A stretch of DNA of 46,656 nucleotides from Pseudothermotoga sp. (GCA_003510135.1 DOKY01000036.1:203066-249721); one strand, 5' to 3'. Shown: positions 8,268-16,623, counted from the stretch's first letter. Translations and numbers: made by a program. The notes: generated from the letters alone by a model not told the origin.

Positions 8268-8274
8268 TATACTA
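8265..8274. promoter_or_regulatory. Palindrome TAGTATACTA upstream of the nrdJ promoter
   Basis: A perfect 10-base palindrome overlaps the rex stop codon and abuts the -35 element of nrdJ. Its half TAGTATA recurs at 8295-8301, exactly 30 bases on, overlapping the -10. Two such sites about three helical turns apart would suit a repressor of nrdJ, for example NrdR. The match to the NrdR box is weak, so this is a hypothesis. Confidence 0.35.
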
Positions 8275-8303
8275 TTGAACAAAGACACAAGAGGTAGTAT
8301 AAT
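8275..8303 (+). promoter_or_regulatory. nrdJ promoter (TTGAAC - 17 - TATAAT)
   Basis: TTGAAC at 8275-8280 and an exact TATAAT at 8298-8303 are separated by 17 bases, a near-consensus housekeeping promoter. Transcription would start near 8310, inside the first arm of the C5/G5 hairpin that precedes nrdJ. Confidence 0.8.
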
Positions 8304-8305
8304 CA

Positions 8306-8326
8306 CCCCCGGAAAGGGGGTTTTTT
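8306..8326 (+). terminator. Terminator-like hairpin abutting the nrdJ start codon
   Basis: CCCCC (8306-8310), GGAAA loop and GGGGG (8316-8320) are followed by T6 and then, after one C, by the ATG. It has the form of an intrinsic terminator for read-through from rex, and its G tract is also the probable ribosome-binding site of nrdJ. Transcripts from the nrdJ promoter should lack most of the C arm and so escape the fold. Confidence 0.6.
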
Positions 8327-8327
8327 C

Positions 8328-10829
8328 ATGCACGAGCTTGTGAAGAAATGGCAGAACGTTCCTCCTTCTCAAAACGCTGAGAAGATCCTGAGAGAGAGGT
8401 ATTATCTAAAAAATCGCGAAGGCGAGTATCTGGAAAATAGCTGGAGCGAGCTTTCAAGGAGAGTAGCGCGTGTGATCGCCGCCGCGGAATTGTTGAACAA
8501 TCCTCACCTGCAACAGTTGACTCCGGCAGAACGTCTGGATCACATCAAAAGCTGGGAGGAAACCTTCTACGAACTGATCTCGAGTCGTATCTTCATTCCA
8601 AACAGCCCCACGCTCTTCAACGCGGGCATGGGTGTGGACTTCGAGCTGCTGTACAAGCCTCTGGAAAGTATGAAACTCGAAGATTACGAGAAGATCGTCC
8701 AGCAAAGAAACCACCTTCACATGCTTTCAGCTTGTTTCGTCGTGCCCGTCGATGACAGCATAGACGGGATCTTCACAGCGGTGAAAGAATACGCGATGAT
8801 AACCAAGGTCGGTGGGGGCATAGGAAGCAACTTCAGTGCGCTCAGACCGAACGGAAGCTTTGTCGCCGGTACCCACGGCAAGGCATCGGGCCCCATAAGT
8901 TTCATGCACGTTTTCAACTCTGCAGTCTCCGTGGTTGAGCAGGGCTACAGGAGACGCGGTGCGTTGATGGGTATTCTCAACATCGATCATCCGGACATTG
9001 TTGACTTCATCCAGGCGAAGCGCGGTAACGACGGAGAACGCGTGCTCAGATTCTTCAACATCTCCGTCGGCATTCCGATGCAGCGTGAAGAAATCCTGAG
9101 ACTGTACGAGCAGGATGGTCAGATCGAGCTGCACCATCCAAAGTGGACTGGGAATAAGCAGGTCAGGGTCAGAGAAATATTCAAGTTAATGGCGCAGAAC
9201 GCCTGGGAGACGGGAGATCCGGGCATGGTGTTTCTCGGGGAAATGAACAAATATTACGCACTGTATCCGGTGAGACAGATCGTCTCGACGAACCCGTGCG
9301 GCGAGATCGGTCTCGGACCTTACGAGGCGTGCAATCTCGGTTCGATAGATGTGGCGAAACTCTACGACGGAGAAAAGTTCTCATGGGACGCACTCGAAAA
9401 GATCGTGCGGGTTGCAGTTCGCTTTCTGGACAACGTCATCGATGTGAACGTGTTTCCCATAGACAAGATCGAGCGGGCCGTGAAAGAGTCCAGGCGACTC
9501 GGCCTGGGTATCATGGGTTTTGCGGACCTGCTGTATCAGATGGAGATACCCTACGACAGCGAAGAGGCAAGACGTTTTGCCAGAAACCTGATGGCTTTCA
9601 TCTCTCTGCACGCGCACGAGGCTTCTTCGGATCTCGGTGAGGAAAAGGGAAACTTTCCGCTTTTTTCACAGAGCAGGTACGTTAGGGAAGAAAACTTCGT
9701 GCCATTCTCCATGGACGTGAGTGATTACGATGACGAGATCAGGCAGCACTTCAAAACGAGGGCCAGGAAACATAAGAGAAACGTAGCGGTGCTCGCCATA
9801 GCACCGACCGGTTCCATATCAAACATCGCCGATACTTCTTCCGGACTCGAGCCCAACTTCCTGCTGGCTTACGTCAGGTACGTGAACAAACAAAGTAGCA
9901 ACGAGCGAGAACCGCTCCTCTATATTAACGAGGTTCTTAAGAAAAAAATGCCGGCCGAGGATTTGAAGAGGATCGAAAGCGAGTTGATAGAAAAGGGGAG
10001 CCTGAAGGATCTGGACGTCGATAAGAAGTGGAAGCGGATCTTTGTGGTTGCGCTCGATATAAGCCCCATGGACCATCTCTTGATGCAGGAGGCTTTTCAA
10101 TGTTATGTCGACAACAACATTTCCAAGACGATCAACATGCCGAACTCGGCGAGCGTTGACGACGTGCTGGAGATCTACGTGGAAGCGTTGAAGCACAAGA
10201 TCCGGGGGTTGACCATTTATCGTGATGGCTCGTTGAGGACCCAGGTTCTCACCACGGCCAGATCTGCGCAGAAGAAGGAAGCAAAGCTGCAGTTCTTCAT
10301 CGTGGACGAAAAACACAAGCTGAGACCGAGGCCGAGGAAAGAAACTCTGAGGAGTGTGACCAGAAAGTACAGGGCCTCCGATGGCACGACCTACATAACT
10401 GTTTCCTTCGACGACAACGGCGAGGCAATAGAGATCTTTCTGTCCAACGGGACGGAGACCGCTGAAGCGATAGGAAGACTCTGTTCCATCGCCTTGCGAG
10501 CGGGCGTTTCGCCGGACGAGATCATCGAACAGCTGACGAAGGTGAAAGGAGAATACGTCAGGAACGTTGGATTGGAGATCAAGAAGGCGATCGAGGACTT
10601 CTGTTCGCTCTGGCCTTCAACTCAACAGAACGACTCTTGGGATGGGACCATCAAGAGTGCTGAGGAGATCGAAAGGTTTGTCCAGGCAAACAAGCTCGAA
10701 TGGCAGGAAGGTTATTACGTTGATTCCAGCGGGAACGTTTACTGTCCGTCGTGTTTGAGCAAGAATTCTCTGTTCAAACAGGAAGGATGTATCGCCTGCA
10801 GAAGCTGTGGTTGGTCAAAGTGCAGCTGA
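8328..10829 (+). CDS. nrdJ: Adenosylcobalamin-dependent (class II) ribonucleotide reductase
   Basis: Reduces ribonucleotides to deoxyribonucleotides using a B12-generated thiyl radical, with or without oxygen. The 833-residue protein has Cys136 in SACFVVPV (one of the redox pair) and the active-site loop NPCGEIG at 322-328 with Asn322, Cys324 and Glu326. It also has the APTGSISNIADTSSGLEPNF phosphate-binding segment and KTINMPNSAS. A TSCPD-type domain at about 670-750 follows. The tail has CPSC and CRSCGWSKC, which may bind zinc or shuttle electrons from thioredoxin. No intein interrupts it. It stands alone with its own promoter and terminator. Confidence 0.96.
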   Translation: MHELVKKWQNVPPSQNAEKILRERYYLKNREGEYLENSWSELSRRVARVIAAAELLNNPHLQQLTPAERLDHIKSWEETFYELISSRIFIPNSPTLFNAGMGVDFELLYKPLESMKLEDYEKIVQQRNHLHMLSACFVVPVDDSIDGIFTAVKEYAMITKVGGGIGSNFSALRPNGSFVAGTHGKASGPISFMHVFNSAVSVVEQGYRRRGALMGILNIDHPDIVDFIQAKRGNDGERVLRFFNISVGIPMQREEILRLYEQDGQIELHHPKWTGNKQVRVREIFKLMAQNAWETGDPGMVFLGEMNKYYALYPVRQIVSTNPCGEIGLGPYEACNLGSIDVAKLYDGEKFSWDALEKIVRVAVRFLDNVIDVNVFPIDKIERAVKESRRLGLGIMGFADLLYQMEIPYDSEEARRFARNLMAFISLHAHEASSDLGEEKGNFPLFSQSRYVREENFVPFSMDVSDYDDEIRQHFKTRARKHKRNVAVLAIAPTGSISNIADTSSGLEPNFLLAYVRYVNKQSSNEREPLLYINEVLKKKMPAEDLKRIESELIEKGSLKDLDVDKKWKRIFVVALDISPMDHLLMQEAFQCYVDNNISKTINMPNSASVDDVLEIYVEALKHKIRGLTIYRDGSLRTQVLTTARSAQKKEAKLQFFIVDEKHKLRPRPRKETLRSVTRKYRASDGTTYITVSFDDNGEAIEIFLSNGTETAEAIGRLCSIALRAGVSPDEIIEQLTKVKGEYVRNVGLEIKKAIEDFCSLWPSTQQNDSWDGTIKSAEEIERFVQANKLEWQEGYYVDSSGNVYCPSCLSKNSLFKQEGCIACRSCGWSKCS

Positions 10830-10830
10830 A

Positions 10831-10860
10831 AACAAAGCCGGCCAGGAGGCCGGCTTTGTT
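10831..10860. terminator. Bidirectional hairpin terminator between nrdJ and the DUF1292 gene
   Basis: AACAAAGCCGGCC (10831-10843) pairs perfectly over 13 bases with GGCCGGCTTTGTT (10848-10860) around an AGGA loop. The symmetric A-rich and T-rich ends allow function on both strands, although the T tracts are short. Confidence 0.82.
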
Positions 10861-10874
10861 CATCTTTCTGAACA

Positions 10875-11198
10875 TCACTCGTGCTGTTGATCTTCGGGTT
10901 CGACGAGTTTCCTCAGCTCTTCATCCTTTTCCAGAAGTTCTTCCCATGCCTTCGACACCCGTTCGAACTCCTCTTCGGATTGTACCGAATCTATGTAGAG
11001 TCCGCCATCTTCCGCTTCCTTCACTTCGAACGGGTAAATATCGCCGAACTGCTCGATCTCTCCTTCTTCGTTCATCATGATCTCCTCGCAGATCCAGTAC
11101 TTTTTCATCCCGTCTTCAATCTCCGCCAGGATGACAAAGTGATGTTCGTGACCTTCCTCATCCGTCAAGACGAAGACGTCCAGATCTTCTTGGCCCAT
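10875..11198 (-). CDS. DUF1292-family acidic protein
   Basis: A 107-residue, strongly acidic cytoplasmic protein of the DUF1292 type, whose function is unknown. The family pattern is visible: an N-terminal D(V)FVLTDEEGHEHHFVILAEIE, a central KKYWICEEI, and IYPFEVKEAEDGGLYIDSV, then an acidic helix rich in Glu and Lys. The start chosen is ATG 11198 behind GGGAG. The frame is open 13 codons further up to 11237, but that part overlaps the promoter. It is a single-gene unit, convergent with nrdJ. Confidence 0.82.
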   Translation of the reverse strand: MGQEDLDVFVLTDEEGHEHHFVILAEIEDGMKKYWICEEIMMNEEGEIEQFGDIYPFEVKEAEDGGLYIDSVQSEEEFERVSKAWEELLEKDEELRKLVEPEDQQHE

Positions 11199-11232
11199 GA
11201 TACCAGCTCCCTTCGAACCGAATGGTGAATAG

Positions 11233-11241
11233 ATCATACCA
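11233..11241 (-). promoter_or_regulatory. Extended -10 promoter of the DUF1292 gene
   Basis: On the minus strand TGGTATGAT fits TGn-TATAAT with one mismatch, about 35 bases upstream of the start codon. No good -35 is visible. Confidence 0.5.
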
Positions 11242-11323
11242 CACTTTTTGGAAGAAGTCTCAGGACAAAATAAGATGAAGTTTCAGTTAAGGAAAGGCAC
11301 GACACACAGTGAGGGTAGGTTTG

Positions 11324-11332
11324 TGGTAAAAT
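11324..11332 (+). promoter_or_regulatory. Extended -10 promoter of the BMP transporter operon
   Basis: TGGTAAAAT matches the extended -10 form. No -35 is seen. It overlaps the first of two AAATGATTTCA repeats, so it is probably repressible. Confidence 0.6.
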
Positions 11333-11359
11333 GATTTCAGAACATGTGAAATGATTTCA
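11329..11359. promoter_or_regulatory. Paired operator-like repeats AAATGATTTCA
   Basis: AAATGATTTCA occurs at 11329-11339 and again at 11349-11359, exactly 20 bases (two helical turns) apart. The second copy is part of a perfect inverted repeat, TGAAAT-G-ATTTCA (11347-11359). The first overlaps the -10 and the second covers the early transcribed region, which is the layout of a repressor site pair. The operon encodes an RpiR-type regulator, the obvious candidate to bind them. Confidence 0.6.
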
Positions 11360-11402
11360 ACACATCGTTTCCCCATTGATTATACCAGAGGAGGTGGGTA
11401 CT

Positions 11403-12380
11403 GTGAGATCATTGGTATTCTTCTTGATATGTGTAACCACCCTTGTTCATGCTTATTCCGTGGCGCTACTCATCACAGGTGAGGTTGCGGGCAACGCGAT
11501 CTACGAAATGATGGTGGCTGGTGCGCGAAGGGCATCGCAAGATTTTGGATTCGACGTGAAGATCATAGAAGCAGGTTACAATCCCGCGCGCTGGGCAACT
11601 CTGCTGACGAGTCTCGCAGCATCCAAAAGTTACGATCTGATCGTCACGTTCACCGAAGGTATGCCAAAGAACGTCGAGAACACCGCCAGAGCCTTTCCGA
11701 ATCAGAAATTCATTCTCATGGACGCACTCGCAATACCTTTGCCCAACGTTTATTCTGTTGCCTTCAAGGACGAAGAGATGGCCTATCTCGCAGGTTACTT
11801 CGCCGCACTTGTCACTAAGAGCAACATGCCACGTGCAAACGAACAGTTGAAGATCGGCATGATAGCCGGAGACGTTTATCCCGCCATGATGGAAAAGATG
11901 AAACCGGCGTACGAAAAGGGAGCAAAAGACGTCGATCCGAACGTTCAGGTGTTTTTCTCTGTTGTTGGAAGCTGGTCCGATCCGAACAAGGCTGCGGAAC
12001 TTGCACAGGTTCAGTACGAGCAAGGAGTGGACGTCATCTTTCTGGTTGCCGGTGGCTCTGGTATGGGCGCAGTCAGAAAGGCGCGGGAGATGGGAAAGTA
12101 TGTTATAGGAGTCGATTCTAACTACATCGACAAAGATCCTGAAGTCATCCTCGCCTGCGCTTTGAAAAACGCGGACAGGGCCATGTACGAGGTTCTCTCG
12201 AGGGCTGTGAGGAACGAGTTGAAGTTCGGCACAAGAGAGGTGTGGGGCGTCAGGGAAGGTATGATAGGCTTCACTTTCGATGATCCAAACTACATAAAGA
12301 ACGTGCCACAGGAGATCAGAAGCGAGATGGTCAGAGTTTACGAAAAACTGAAGGAAGGTTCTATCCAACCTCTACCATGA
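11403..12380 (+). CDS. BMP-family ABC transporter substrate-binding protein
   Basis: Extracytoplasmic receptor of the basic-membrane-protein/PnrA family, whose studied members bind purine nucleosides. The 325-residue protein begins at GTG 11403 behind GAGGAGGTG, with a signal peptide (MRSLVFFLICVTTLVHA) ending at an AxA-type site. No lipobox Cys follows, so it is probably not lipidated. Family marks are SLAASKSYDLIVTFTEG, AYLAGYFAA near residue 125, GMIAGD, and VIFLVAGGSGMGAVRKARE. It is first in an operon with the matching ATPase, two permeases, a regulator and a kinase. The kinase hints that the ligand may be a sugar or sugar moiety, not only a nucleoside. Confidence 0.92.
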   Translation: MRSLVFFLICVTTLVHAYSVALLITGEVAGNAIYEMMVAGARRASQDFGFDVKIIEAGYNPARWATLLTSLAASKSYDLIVTFTEGMPKNVENTARAFPNQKFILMDALAIPLPNVYSVAFKDEEMAYLAGYFAALVTKSNMPRANEQLKIGMIAGDVYPAMMEKMKPAYEKGAKDVDPNVQVFFSVVGSWSDPNKAAELAQVQYEQGVDVIFLVAGGSGMGAVRKAREMGKYVIGVDSNYIDKDPEVILACALKNADRAMYEVLSRAVRNELKFGTREVWGVREGMIGFTFDDPNYIKNVPQEIRSEMVRVYEKLKEGSIQPLP

Positions 12381-13882
12381 GAGGCAAGACCATCGTACAG
12401 CTTCTGAACGTTCAAAAAACGTTCTATCCTTCTGGTGTAAAAGCGTTAAAGGGGGTTAACCTGTTTCTCGAAGCCGGAAGCGTACACGCACTTCTCGGTG
12501 CGAATGGCGCTGGAAAGACTACACTGGTGAGGATCCTCGCCGGTGAGATACAGCCGGACGCCGGTGAAATCTTCGTGGACGGCAGAGCTGTGAATTTCAG
12601 AACACCGAAGGACGCGATGCGTCATGGCATAGTTCTGGTGCATCAGAACCTTTCTCTCGTGGAAGAGCTGACCGTGTTCGAAAACCTGTTCCTTGGAAGG
12701 GAGCCTCGCAGGCTCTTCTTTCTGGACAGAAAGAAGGCCGAGCAAAGGGTGAAGGATCTTTCCGAAAGACTCTTCCTGGTCGCACTCGACAGGAGAGTCG
12801 TCGATCTGAGCATGGCAGAAAAACAGAAGATAGAAATAGTGCGCGCTTTGCTGTTTGGTGCACGCGTGCTGCTGCTCGATGAACCCACAGCTTATCTGAG
12901 CGAGAGTGAAGAGGAACGACTGTTTGAATTGCTCGCGTCTCTGAAGCGAAACGGGTGTGCCATTTTGTTCATAACGCACGATCTGAATCAGGCTCTGAAG
13001 ATCGCGGACAGAGTAACCGTGCTGAGGGAGGGAGAAACGGTTCTGAGTGAGGAGACCTCACATCTGAACGTTCGACAAGTGATCGAGGCAATGGGTTTTC
13101 GTTCTTCAGAATCTCCACGTGTGGACGTGGAGATCGGTGAGGAGCTGCTGAAGGTCTCCGATATCACACTCAGGTCTGGAAAGAGGCTCGTTCTCGATCG
13201 TGTCTCTCTCTCTGTGAGACAGGGCGAAAATGTCGGCCTCTTTGGCCTTGGGAACGATGGTCAGTTCGATCTTCTCGAGGTGCTCATCGGTTTGAAAAAA
13301 CCTGTCTCCGGGCGAATTTTTTTCCAGGCTCGCGATATAACACGGCTCTCGATCCGCGAGAGAAGAAGGCTCGGAATAGCGTACGTGCCAAAGGATCGTT
13401 TGAGGGAAGCTTTGAACTTGGAAGGGTCAATCCTGGAAAACGCCATGGTAAACGTTTACCGTGAGATTCCATTCGCGAAATTCGGGCTCCTGAACTGGGC
13501 CCTCCTGCAAGATTACATCCACGGCATGTTGAAGGAGTTCCAGGTGGAAACCAACTCGATCATGCAACCTGTTAAAACGCTCTCTGGTGGGAATTTGCAA
13601 CGTTTGATCCTTGCCAGAGAGCTCTTCCGAGGGCCGAAGTTGTTCCTCGCGTGTCGACCCACATCTGGCCTGGATGCTCAGGTGCAGCATTATATAGCTG
13701 AGAGGCTACAGCAGTTGAAATCGTGGGGCTGCGCGCTGATAGCCACTAACGATGCCGAGGAGGCTTTTGGTCTCTGTGACAAGGTGCTGATCTTTTCGAA
13801 GGGTAGGCTGAAGAGAACGTTGTACAAAGAGCAGCTGACTGAACCCAGTGTACTCGTCTCGTTGGTTGGTGAACAAACATGA
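12377..13882 (+). CDS. BMP-type sugar/nucleoside ABC transporter ATP-binding protein (two ABC domains)
   Basis: Powers uptake by the BMP-type importer. The 501-residue protein contains two fused ATPase domains. The first has Walker A GANGAGKTT at 41-49 and Walker B LLLDEPT with Asp168/Glu169. The second, from about residue 255, has a non-canonical Walker A (GLGNDGQFDLLEVL), an intact LSGGN signature at 402-406 and a Walker B lacking the catalytic Glu (LFLACRPTSGLD). This asymmetry is normal for RbsA/YufO-type proteins. Its ATG overlaps the stop of the binding protein (ATGA), so translation is coupled. The next gene overlaps its stop in the same way. Confidence 0.94.
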   Translation: MRGKTIVQLLNVQKTFYPSGVKALKGVNLFLEAGSVHALLGANGAGKTTLVRILAGEIQPDAGEIFVDGRAVNFRTPKDAMRHGIVLVHQNLSLVEELTVFENLFLGREPRRLFFLDRKKAEQRVKDLSERLFLVALDRRVVDLSMAEKQKIEIVRALLFGARVLLLDEPTAYLSESEEERLFELLASLKRNGCAILFITHDLNQALKIADRVTVLREGETVLSEETSHLNVRQVIEAMGFRSSESPRVDVEIGEELLKVSDITLRSGKRLVLDRVSLSVRQGENVGLFGLGNDGQFDLLEVLIGLKKPVSGRIFFQARDITRLSIRERRRLGIAYVPKDRLREALNLEGSILENAMVNVYREIPFAKFGLLNWALLQDYIHGMLKEFQVETNSIMQPVKTLSGGNLQRLILARELFRGPKLFLACRPTSGLDAQVQHYIAERLQQLKSWGCALIATNDAEEAFGLCDKVLIFSKGRLKRTLYKEQLTEPSVLVSLVGEQT

Positions 13883-14904
13883 TGCATCGAAAGGTTCTCT
13901 CACCGATTCTCACCGTTGCCATAGCCTTCCTTTTGAGTGCTGTGATCTTAGGCATCACTTCTCGCCAGCCGCGAGAGACTCTGCGCTGGTTCTTCCTCGG
14001 TCCGTTTTCGAACTTCTACTTTTTTGGAAACATGCTGGCTGCGTCGATACCTCTCATGTTCACAGGACTCGCCGCCTGCCTCGCTTTTTCGGCCGGCATG
14101 TTCAATCTGGGACTCGAGGGTCAGCACTATTTTGGTGCGATAATCGGGACCATCGTAGCTCTGAGCGTTCCCACATCCAGCGTATCCTCGATGTTTCTCG
14201 CCCTCGCGGTGTCTTTCTTGGTGGGTGCGCTGCTGGCACTGGTTCCGATGTTGCTCAGGCTGACGTTAGGCTTCAGTGAGCTCATAAGTTCGTTCATGAT
14301 CGGACAGGTTTTCATCTACGTCGGGGATTTCCTTCTCAACGGTCTTTTCAGAGATCCAGAGGCAGCCTTGGCTGCCACAAGGCATCTCGACGAGACGGTT
14401 GTACTGGCAAAAATCTTGCCACCTTCGAACCTTCATGCCGGCTATGTGGTTGCAATAGCGCTGTGCTTGATGTTCACTGTCGTGCGCAAATGGTTCGTGA
14501 TGGGATACGAGTTCAAAATGGTGAGAGAAAATCCCCGTTTTGCAAAGATTCACGGTATGGATGTGGAGAGAATCTGGTTGCTCGCGATGATCTTGAGTGG
14601 AGGAGTTGCCGCCCTTGGAGGGATGGTCGAGGTTCTCGGCGTTTACGGCCGTGCTGTGAAGGGCTTTTCCCACGGTAACGGGTTCAACGGCATAGCTGTT
14701 TCTCTTTTGGTGAGGAACAATCCCGCGCTGATATTTCTTTCCGCACTGTTCTTCGCGTATCTGGAGAGTGGCGCTGAGATCGCTTCGTTGATGGTACAAA
14801 CGCCGGCGGAAATCGTCAGGCTGGTTCAGGGCATCGTCTTCTGTCTGGTAACTGCGGAGTTCCTCTTCAGCCGAGGTGAACGGGATGCTGACTCAGTTAC
14901 TTAG
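13879..14904 (+). CDS. BMP-type ABC transporter permease 1
   Basis: Integral membrane subunit of the BPD_transp_2 (RbsC/YufP) class, 341 residues with about eight to ten hydrophobic helices. The family hallmark FNLGLEGQHYFGAIIG lies near residue 75. KMVRENPRFAKIHGMDVERIW is the cytoplasmic loop that contacts the ATPase, and GNGFNGIAVSLLVRNNP follows near the end. Two adjacent ATG codons (13879, 13882) are possible starts, and the first overlaps the ATPase stop. The 3' end overlaps the start region of the second permease by about 20 bases. Confidence 0.93.
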   Translation: MMHRKVLSPILTVAIAFLLSAVILGITSRQPRETLRWFFLGPFSNFYFFGNMLAASIPLMFTGLAACLAFSAGMFNLGLEGQHYFGAIIGTIVALSVPTSSVSSMFLALAVSFLVGALLALVPMLLRLTLGFSELISSFMIGQVFIYVGDFLLNGLFRDPEAALAATRHLDETVVLAKILPPSNLHAGYVVAIALCLMFTVVRKWFVMGYEFKMVRENPRFAKIHGMDVERIWLLAMILSGGVAALGGMVEVLGVYGRAVKGFSHGNGFNGIAVSLLVRNNPALIFLSALFFAYLESGAEIASLMVQTPAEIVRLVQGIVFCLVTAEFLFSRGERDADSVT

Positions 14905-15778
14905 ATCGTCCATCTCTTCAACCTTGCCGATAGTTGTGGCGGCACTTGGCGCAAGTTTCACCCAGAGGGTCGGAAAGTTGAACATAGCGATCGAGGGGAC
15001 AATGCTGGTCTCATGTTTTGTCTCCGTTTACGTGGCGGCTGGTTCGAACAGCTGGCTTTTGGGTGTCACTGCTGCTATGACCTCGTCCTGCCTTCTCTCG
15101 TTGTTCGTCTGGCTCATCCACAGATATTTGGGGGCGAACATCTTCGTCACTGGCCTTGGTGTAAACCTTGTCGCTTCAGGTCTGGTCGTTTTTTTGTCTT
15201 CAACGCTCTTAGGCTCAAAGGGCACCATCTTCTTCGAAGAAATGCCGAGCATCCCAGTACTTCGACTGGAAGTTCTTGAGCACAGCGAGCCGCTTCGTAC
15301 GCTTCTGTTCGATTACAACGTACTGGAACTCATCGCGATGCTTGTGGTATTTGTTTCCTGGCTCATCACGAAGACTCCGCTGGGATTGAGAATGAAGGCG
15401 ATTGGTAAGAACGAAACGGTGGCGAGACAACTCGGTTTGAACGTCGATTGGACCAGGATTTGGTCCTTCATCTTCTGTGGGCTCTTCTGCGGTCTGGCGG
15501 GTTCTATGCTCTCACTGCCGCTCGGTCTGTTCGTCGCAGGCATGACGAACAACAGAGGATGGCTCGCGCTGGTAGCTGCTGTTCTTGGAGGCGACAACCC
15601 TCTCGGCGTTCTCGGTGTGTCGATGGTGCTCGGTTTTTCTGTAGCCCTGTCCAACAGACTGCAGCTTTTCACAACGTTGCCAGCCGAAATCGTGCTCTCG
15701 ATTCCCTTGATATTGACGCTCGGTGTGGTCCTGATCTACAGTATATTGAAGACTGGAGAAAGGGGTCGATCGCCGTGA
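14885..15778 (+). CDS. BMP-type ABC transporter permease 2
   Basis: Second membrane subunit (YufQ-like), 297 residues, partner of the upstream permease. It has the matching hallmark GKLNIAIEGTMLVSCF near residue 33, the loop GLRMKAIGKNETVARQLGLN, and a hydrophobic C-terminal half. The start taken is ATG 14885 behind GAGGTG. An in-frame GTG at 14876 forms part of that ribosome site and is less likely. The start lies inside the upstream permease gene, and the stop overlaps the GTG of the regulator gene (GTGA), so the operon is translationally coupled throughout. Confidence 0.93.
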   Translation: MLTQLLRSSISSTLPIVVAALGASFTQRVGKLNIAIEGTMLVSCFVSVYVAAGSNSWLLGVTAAMTSSCLLSLFVWLIHRYLGANIFVTGLGVNLVASGLVVFLSSTLLGSKGTIFFEEMPSIPVLRLEVLEHSEPLRTLLFDYNVLELIAMLVVFVSWLITKTPLGLRMKAIGKNETVARQLGLNVDWTRIWSFIFCGLFCGLAGSMLSLPLGLFVAGMTNNRGWLALVAAVLGGDNPLGVLGVSMVLGFSVALSNRLQLFTTLPAEIVLSIPLILTLGVVLIYSILKTGERGRSP

Positions 15779-16623
15779 AGAGGAGTGTCTATCATAGACT
15801 CAGGGACCTTCTTCCCCAGTTGAGAGGTGTGCACGGTGAGATCGCCAGACACGTGATAGAAGACCCGAGCTCGGTGCTGGAAATGAAAATAACCGATCTT
15901 GCGAAGAAAATAAACGCTTCGCCAGCGTCTCTCGTGGATTTCTGCAAAAAGCTGGGTTTCAGCGGTTTCAAGGAGTTTCGTCTCGCGTTGGCACAGGAGA
16001 TAACTTTGCTCGAATCCATGAAGCCTGATGTCGAGAAGATATCTGAAGTGTCTCGCGACTACGTCAATTTCATCATCGAAGAAGTCAAAGAATCGTTAAA
16101 ACTGGTTGGTGACGACGATCTCACGAAGGCCACGAACGCGCTGGTGAAAAGCAATGTGGTGGAAATAGCGGCGTACGGCTTTGACACCGTTGCTGCGCGA
16201 GATCTTTTTTTGAAGCTGAAGCAGTTCGGATTTCAGGTGAATTTCTTCGAGAACCCATTTTTGCAGAGCATTTCCGCCTCATTTCTGAACGAGAAATCTT
16301 GCCTTGTTGCGATCTCGAGCAGTCATTCCTCCCGCGATCTTCTTGATGCGGTCAGTTACGCCAAGAAGGCCAAAGCAACGGTGATAGCGATAGCTCCACC
16401 GAGCAGCGCCGTGTCCGATCTGGCAGACGTGTTCTTGACAGTGTACGTTGAGACAGAGGTGTTTCCCGAGGGTGGTTTTCTGACGAGGTTCTTGCAGTTA
16501 TTCGTGATCGACATGTTACTCCTGAAGATGTTCGAACTGGACAGAGAAAGGTTCAAGAGCGCTTACACACACTTCGAAGAGGTGTTGAGGTACAAGAGGA
16601 GGGGAGATCGAGGTGTCTTCTAA
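15775..16623 (+). CDS. RpiR-family transcriptional regulator (HTH + SIS domain)
   Basis: Likely local regulator of the transporter and kinase genes. Residues 1-75 form the RpiR helix-turn-helix (IARHVIEDPSSVLEM, ITDLAKKINASPASLVDFCK, GFSGFKEFRLAL). Residues about 105-240 form a SIS sugar-phosphate isomerase-like domain (LVAISSSHSSRDLLDAVSYA, ATVIAIAPPSSAVSDLADV) that would sense a phosphosugar. The start is GTG 15775, overlapping the permease stop. The frame is open 327 bases upstream, but inside the permease gene. A natural effector is the phosphorylated product of the next gene's kinase, and natural operators are the AAATGATTTCA pair before the operon. Both are inferences. Confidence 0.92.
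   Translation: MKRSVYHRLRDLLPQLRGVHGEIARHVIEDPSSVLEMKITDLAKKINASPASLVDFCKKLGFSGFKEFRLALAQEITLLESMKPDVEKISEVSRDYVNFIIEEVKESLKLVGDDDLTKATNALVKSNVVEIAAYGFDTVAARDLFLKLKQFGFQVNFFENPFLQSISASFLNEKSCLVAISSSHSSRDLLDAVSYAKKAKATVIAIAPPSSAVSDLADVFLTVYVETEVFPEGGFLTRFLQLFVIDMLLLKMFELDRERFKSAYTHFEEVLRYKRRGDRGVF

Noticed and set aside
8275..8290. Rex operator in the nrdJ promoter
   Set aside because: Ends TTG...CAA are present but the spacing is 16 rather than 18 and the inner bases do not form the expected inverted repeat.
12377..13882. Degenerate second ATPase domain as gene decay
   Set aside because: Loss of canonical Walker residues in the second half is standard for RbsA/YufO-type sugar and nucleoside transporters.
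15448..15774. Extension of the RpiR regulator into the permease gene
   Set aside because: Shadow frame of the permease; the regulator's conserved helix-turn-helix starts right after GTG 15775.
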